From Prorocentrum cordatum (taxonomy: Eukaryota; Sar; Dinophyceae; Prorocentrales; Prorocentraceae): DNA of 64,000 nucleotides. Below the pieces are notes generated by a model. The model worked only from the letters and a program-made list of their open reading frames with translations. It was not told where the DNA came from and searched no databases. How positions within the stretch are numbered: the stretch's first letter is position 1; each line of letters opens with the position of its first letter. The translations under genes were made by a program, and so were the position numbers. This document shows positions 60,668-64,000 of the stretch, piece after piece. The stretch lies in the NCBI GenBank assembly GCA_963575745.1, contig CAUYUJ010012780.1, forward strand, positions 609,002 to 673,001, in the 5' to 3' direction.

Positions 60668-61309
60668 GCCCACCCCTTGACCATGAAGACAATCCGACAC
60701 AAGCAAAAAACACTGCGCGTTGCAAGGCAAGCTGCCGTTATCCGACACGTGGTGCCCTTTGGGAAAACGCTCGCCGACGACGAGTGTCGTCGTGGAGGCA
60801 GCGGTGAGACATGCTATGCTTCATGTGTCTCGGCGTCACCTTTGCTTGCGAAGTGGTAGCATAAAAAAGGAACAGTTCAGCATGGCCAGTCGATCAAGCA
60901 CGGCCAGAAATGCGCCGCCCTGCGCGGCGTGCGCCCAAGAGTGCATTACATGAAACCGGATACTTATCAATTGCTCGAGATGGGCTTAGAAGCCCCGCAG
61001 GGGCATCAGCCCGACACATGCTGGACCTACGGAGACAAGGACTAAGGGGGCACGGTCGCTCACTTCGCCAAGCGTCGCGGCAGCGCGATCGCGCCCAAAG
61101 GATTCAGCATCGCATTGATGTCCAGGTTTGTCTCGCAGCCTTTCGCGCGGATCTTGTGTTGAAATCGCTTCGGCATTCTCAAATACAGAGGTCGTCTTCC
61201 CGAACTTGTCACGAAATTCACCTGACATTAACATGGAGTCAACATTAACATCGCAGGGGACCTCTATTTTCAATTGGAGCAGTTGAGTAATTTAGCTAGC
61301 TAGAGCACA
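60668..61309. other. no supportable gene
   Basis: Moderate GC with short frames on both strands. Nothing recognised. Confidence 0.4.
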
Positions 61310-61560
61310 TTGGACCCTCAAGGCAGGACCCTCATGGGACCTGCCAAGACCCCGAGACCACAGGACCCCCATGACCCGAGACCCCAGAACCCGAGACCTC
61401 AGGACCTACAGACCCAGCACCTGCAGACCCCCTGGAGTTTGGGAGTTTTGGGAGGTCCTGGGCCAGGACCTCCCAAAACTCCCAAACTCCAGGACCCCCA
61501 GACACCAGACCCCAGGACCCCATAACCCTCAAACCCCAGGACCTCCCAACCTCCCACGAC
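61310..61560. repeat. CAGGACCCC/GAGACC repeat with perfect palindrome
   Basis: Degenerate units CCCCAGGACCCC, CCGAGACC. At its centre 61432-61461 (CTGGAGTTTGGGAGTTTTGG...) is mirrored exactly by 61463-61492 with one base between. Confidence 0.85.
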
Positions 61561-61564
61561 CCCG

Positions 61565-61720
61565 GCTCCCGGGTGTCGGGGGGGGGGGTCCGGACCCCGG
61601 AGAGGTCTGGACAACGGGGGGTCTGGACGCCGGGCGGCCCGGACTGGGGGAGGTCCGGACTGGGGCGAATCCGGACCGGGGGGGTGGTCCGAACCCCCGG
61701 GGGGTCCGTACCCGCAAGGG
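61565..61720 (+). repeat. GGTCCGGAC minisatellite
   Basis: Units GGGGGTCCGGAC, GGTCTGGAC and GTCCGGACTGGGG, imperfect, with G-runs. Confidence 0.75.
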
Positions 61721-62159
61721 GGGTATGGCCCTACATGCCGCGCGTACAGTTGGCGCAACCCCCAAAACAGGCGGAGAGAGAGGATGGAACACGAGAGAAA
61801 TCAGCAGGAGGGGGGGTAGGAGAAGGAAAGACGTGGCAGAACCAAATGGGCAGATCGGGCGGGTAGACCCTGTCTGACAGGCGGGTCGGGAAGGCGGGCC
61901 CAGGTGGCCAGGTCGAGCAGGCGGGCTGCCGAAGCGTGAGCATTAATCGCGAGGAAACTCGAAGCGTGAGCATGAATCGTGAGAAAGGCCCGAGCGACAG
62001 CATGATTCCTAAGAGTTGGAGGCGCGACGCTTGAATCAATTGCGCGAGAATCCCACGCGAGAGGCGAGAGCGCGATGTCTGAATACATTGTGAGGAAGCC
62101 CCGCGCGATAACGCGATTTGGGACTTAAGTTTGAGGGGTGACAATCGGCAGCCGTTGTT

Positions 62160-62285
62160 GATGCTGCTGCTGTTGTTGTAAATATTGTTGTTAATGTTGC
62201 TGTTGCTGCTGTTGTTGTTGTTGGTGTTGTTGGTGTTGTTGCTGCTGTTGTTGTTGCTGTTGCTGCTGTTGTTGTTGTTGAAACC
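62160..62285 (+). repeat. (GTT/GCT)n triplet tract
   Basis: TTGTTGTTGCTGCTG-type, reading as poly-Gln/His on the minus strand. Confidence 0.95.
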
Positions 62286-62347
62286 TCACTATTGAAGAAT
62301 AAGTATAATTGATCCCTCCTCCGGTAACATGTGTGCCTTTTCCATTA

Positions 62348-62835
62348 AAGTGCCCCTCCCAGGGTTCGCGCCGTGTTTTTTTCAACCAAATATTCCTGCC
62401 CAAATTGCGACCCTGGACCCCGGACTACAACAACAACGGCTCCCGCCTGATATTTCCTCGCAATTTGCTGAGAAATCGCGTTCTCCTTTGTGACTTTCAC
62501 GCAGTTTGTTCAAGCGCCACACCCTCGCCATGCAGGGCGACAGCGCGATTCCCAAATAAATCTCGTGAGGGGACCCATAGCGAGAGCGTGATTCCTGTGT
62601 CGAGGTCGCGGCGCCTGAATGAATTGCGAGGAAGTCCCAAGCGACATTGCGATTCCTGACTGTCGTAAGCGCGATGCCTGACAGCGCCATAGTGACAGCG
62701 CCATTCTTCTACTATACATGGCAAGCCAGTATCAAGTGGGAGCCGCTGTTGTTGTAAACCGGGGGCAAAAGGCATGATGTGAGCAGGGAGACTTGCCCCG
62801 GTAAAATCGCAGCGAGCTCCGGGAGGGGCACTTCA
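62348..62835. mobile_element. foldback repeat with arms of about 110 bp
   Basis: 62348-62463 (AAGTGCCCCTCCC ... CCGGACTACAACAACAACGG) is inverted at 62729-62835 (CCGCTGTTGTTGTAAACCGG ... GGGAGGGGCACTT). A third, more diverged arm lies at 63170-63290 in the orientation of the right arm (GTTGTTATTGTAGTAGGCAA, GCTCCGGAAAGGGCAC). The loop is filled by the GCGAGAGCGCGA repeat. Confidence 0.55.
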
Positions 62836-63344
62836 CTTGAAAACTACGTATGTTACACAAATGCGAAAGTCCTACATAATTTACCAGGCAGTCTCGGGCG
62901 AGATCGCGATTCCTACGTGAATTACGAGGAAGCTTCAAGCGAGAGCGCGATTCCTGCTCTCTCGTGTGTTCCATCCTCCTCTCTCCCCCTTGTCTTCTAT
63001 CCGTCCTCTCTTCCCCTGCCTGAAGTGCTGCACGACATACACGTCACAGGTAAGAAGCATATTCCTCCAAGGCATGCGATCGGGGACGACTGTGGGTATC
63101 GAGAAATTGGGATATACGTGTTGAATGAATGGTACGCAAGCAGATAAGAACGAACAACCTTAACATGATTGTTGTTATTGTAGTAGGCAAAAGGGGCCCA
63201 AGACACAAATCTGAAACTCAAAACTTCCCGGGTAACAAAAAAAAGAGCAAGCTCCGGAAAGGGCACCCGAATGGAACAAACATAATGTACCCTGGATGTG
63301 GGGATCAACAGTGATGATTCTTTAGAAATCAGGAGCTCCACAAC

Positions 63345-63540
63345 AGCAGCAGCAAACAACAACAACAACAATAAGAAGAGCAGCAGCGTAAGCAGCGGCA
63401 ACAAGAACACACCCAACAACGACAACAAACAAAAAACAAACAAACACCCCACCGACATCAACAACACCAGCAACAATAACAACAGAAACAACAACACAAC
63501 AACAACAGCAACAGCAACATCAACAACGATGACGACGACG
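63345..63540 (+). repeat. (CAA/AAC/CAG)n triplet tract
   Basis: AACAACAACAAC with AGC and ACG variants. Together with the GTT tract at 62160 it forms an inverted pair of triplet tracts. Confidence 0.95.
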
Positions 63541-63741
63541 ACATCAACCATCTTAAGACTGTTTGCTCCAATCTGCTCACGGGCCATCCAATACGTCCCT
63601 CCCGCTCTTCCTCCTCCTCGGGCTGCTCCCTCGGCGGCTATGCCAGCGCCAGTGCCTGGTGCAGAGGGGAGACTGGGGCTGCGGCGCGGGGCCTGGAGGA
63701 GGGGGAGGAGCGGATAAGGACAGATACAAACAAAAATGATA

Positions 63742-63885
63742 GTAAGGATGCGCGATGCGCGTGCAGGCCCCTTGGACGCGCATGGTCCAGCTTCTCGAGC
63801 GGGGCTGGCCATCGAAAGTGGTTCAGGATGGACCAAATATAGAGAAGGATGCAAGGGTACCCTTGGGAAGGTTACCCATCCTTAC
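63742..63885. mobile_element. short TIR repeat, GTAAGGA family copy C
   Basis: GTAAGGATG (63742-63750) is exactly inverted at 63877-63885. Inside are GGCCCCTTGGACGC, GGGCTGGCCATC, AGAAGGATGCAAGGGTACCC and TTGGG, as in copies A and B. Confidence 0.65.
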
Positions 63886-64000
63886 CATCGGCTTCGACTG
63901 TATAAGAACATGGTCAATCGCAACACCGTGAAGCCCAGAGTGAGGGATGGGACGCGTCCCTCGGGGGAGGGCGATCGCGTCAAGGGGCCCACCCGCACCT
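63886..64000. other. window end, nothing recognised
   Basis: A short GC-rich stretch with no gene or repeat identified. Confidence 0.4.

Larger units (their letters stand above)
61925..62950. repeat. degenerate 40-50-bp GCGAGAGCGCGATTCCTGA arrays
   Basis: Motif GAGAGCGCGAT-CCTGAAT followed by TTGCGAGGAAGTCCC recurs at 61930-62110, 62535-62700 and 62885-62960. The arrays are separated by triplet repeats and by foldback arms. Minus frames read a repeating RNHAxAxxxLTxFI-like unit, an artefact of the repeat. Confidence 0.65.

Noticed and set aside
1-64000. tRNA, rRNA, snRNA or SL RNA genes
   Set aside because: No cloverleaf with a GGTTCGA-type arm, no rRNA core and no SL RNA gene (leader followed by a GT splice donor and Sm-like site) was found by eye. 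A covariance-model scan would be decisive.

Overview
This 64 kb window looks like nuclear DNA of a dinoflagellate. The best match from memory is a Prorocentrum cordatum-type genome, but that species guess is inference. The evidence is high GC, very low density of intact genes, huge amounts of di- to pentanucleotide repeats, a degenerate dinoflagellate-type LINE, and two relic copies of the dinoflagellate trans-spliced leader (DinoSL) embedded in genomic DNA. No bacterial-type operons, rRNA, tRNA or CRISPR are visible, and most long open frames are GC-rich or microsatellite artefacts.

Layout. 1-4.7 kb: a candidate exon with a membrane helix on the minus strand, next to a 156-nt inverted-repeat intron-like element, a Cys-rich frame, and an exact 146-bp tandem duplication. 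4.7-6.7 kb: a small terminal-inverted-repeat (TIR) element, then a retroposon carrying a relic spliced leader, a zinc-finger/coiled-coil ORF, an array of about 83-bp repeats and a (CTC)n-type tail. A 5'-truncated copy of the same element lies at 49.85-51.07 kb. 7-20 kb: almost only dispersed repeats, micro- and minisatellites and foldback elements. 21-27.2 kb (minus): a long, frameshifted, otherwise protein-like coding region of unknown function, cut by a (TAG)n tract and by a 175-bp element with perfect 32-bp inverted ends. 27.5-31.7 kb (minus): a near full-length but broken LINE (coiled-coil/ORF1-like part, endonuclease, reverse transcriptase) whose 5' end is a relic DinoSL. 31.8-33.0 kb: a very long tetranucleotide tract. 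33-36.8 kb: repeats. 36.8-44 kb (minus): a decayed dinoflagellate repetitive polyprotein with a methyltransferase-like C-terminal part, split by a 1.5 kb block of CCAAGAGG-type repeats. 44-57 kb: dispersed repeats, a possible SH3-like gene (47.83-48.25 kb), a small frameshifted gene with a hairpin over its stop codon (53.9-54.26 kb), and an intact 255-aa disordered/basic ORF (55.23-56.0 kb). 57.9-60.7 kb (plus): decayed coding segments of a transposase-like repeat family. 61-64 kb: a perfect 61-bp palindrome, triplet-repeat tracts and foldback repeats.

How it fits together. The window is best read as a repeat graveyard in which retroposition has been active. Trans-spliced (SL-bearing) transcripts were copied back into DNA, 5'-truncated copies and microsatellite tails accompany them, and small TIR/foldback elements have inserted into older coding elements. 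Few if any frames here are confidently functional single-copy genes. Repeat boundaries are approximate because all alignments were done by eye.
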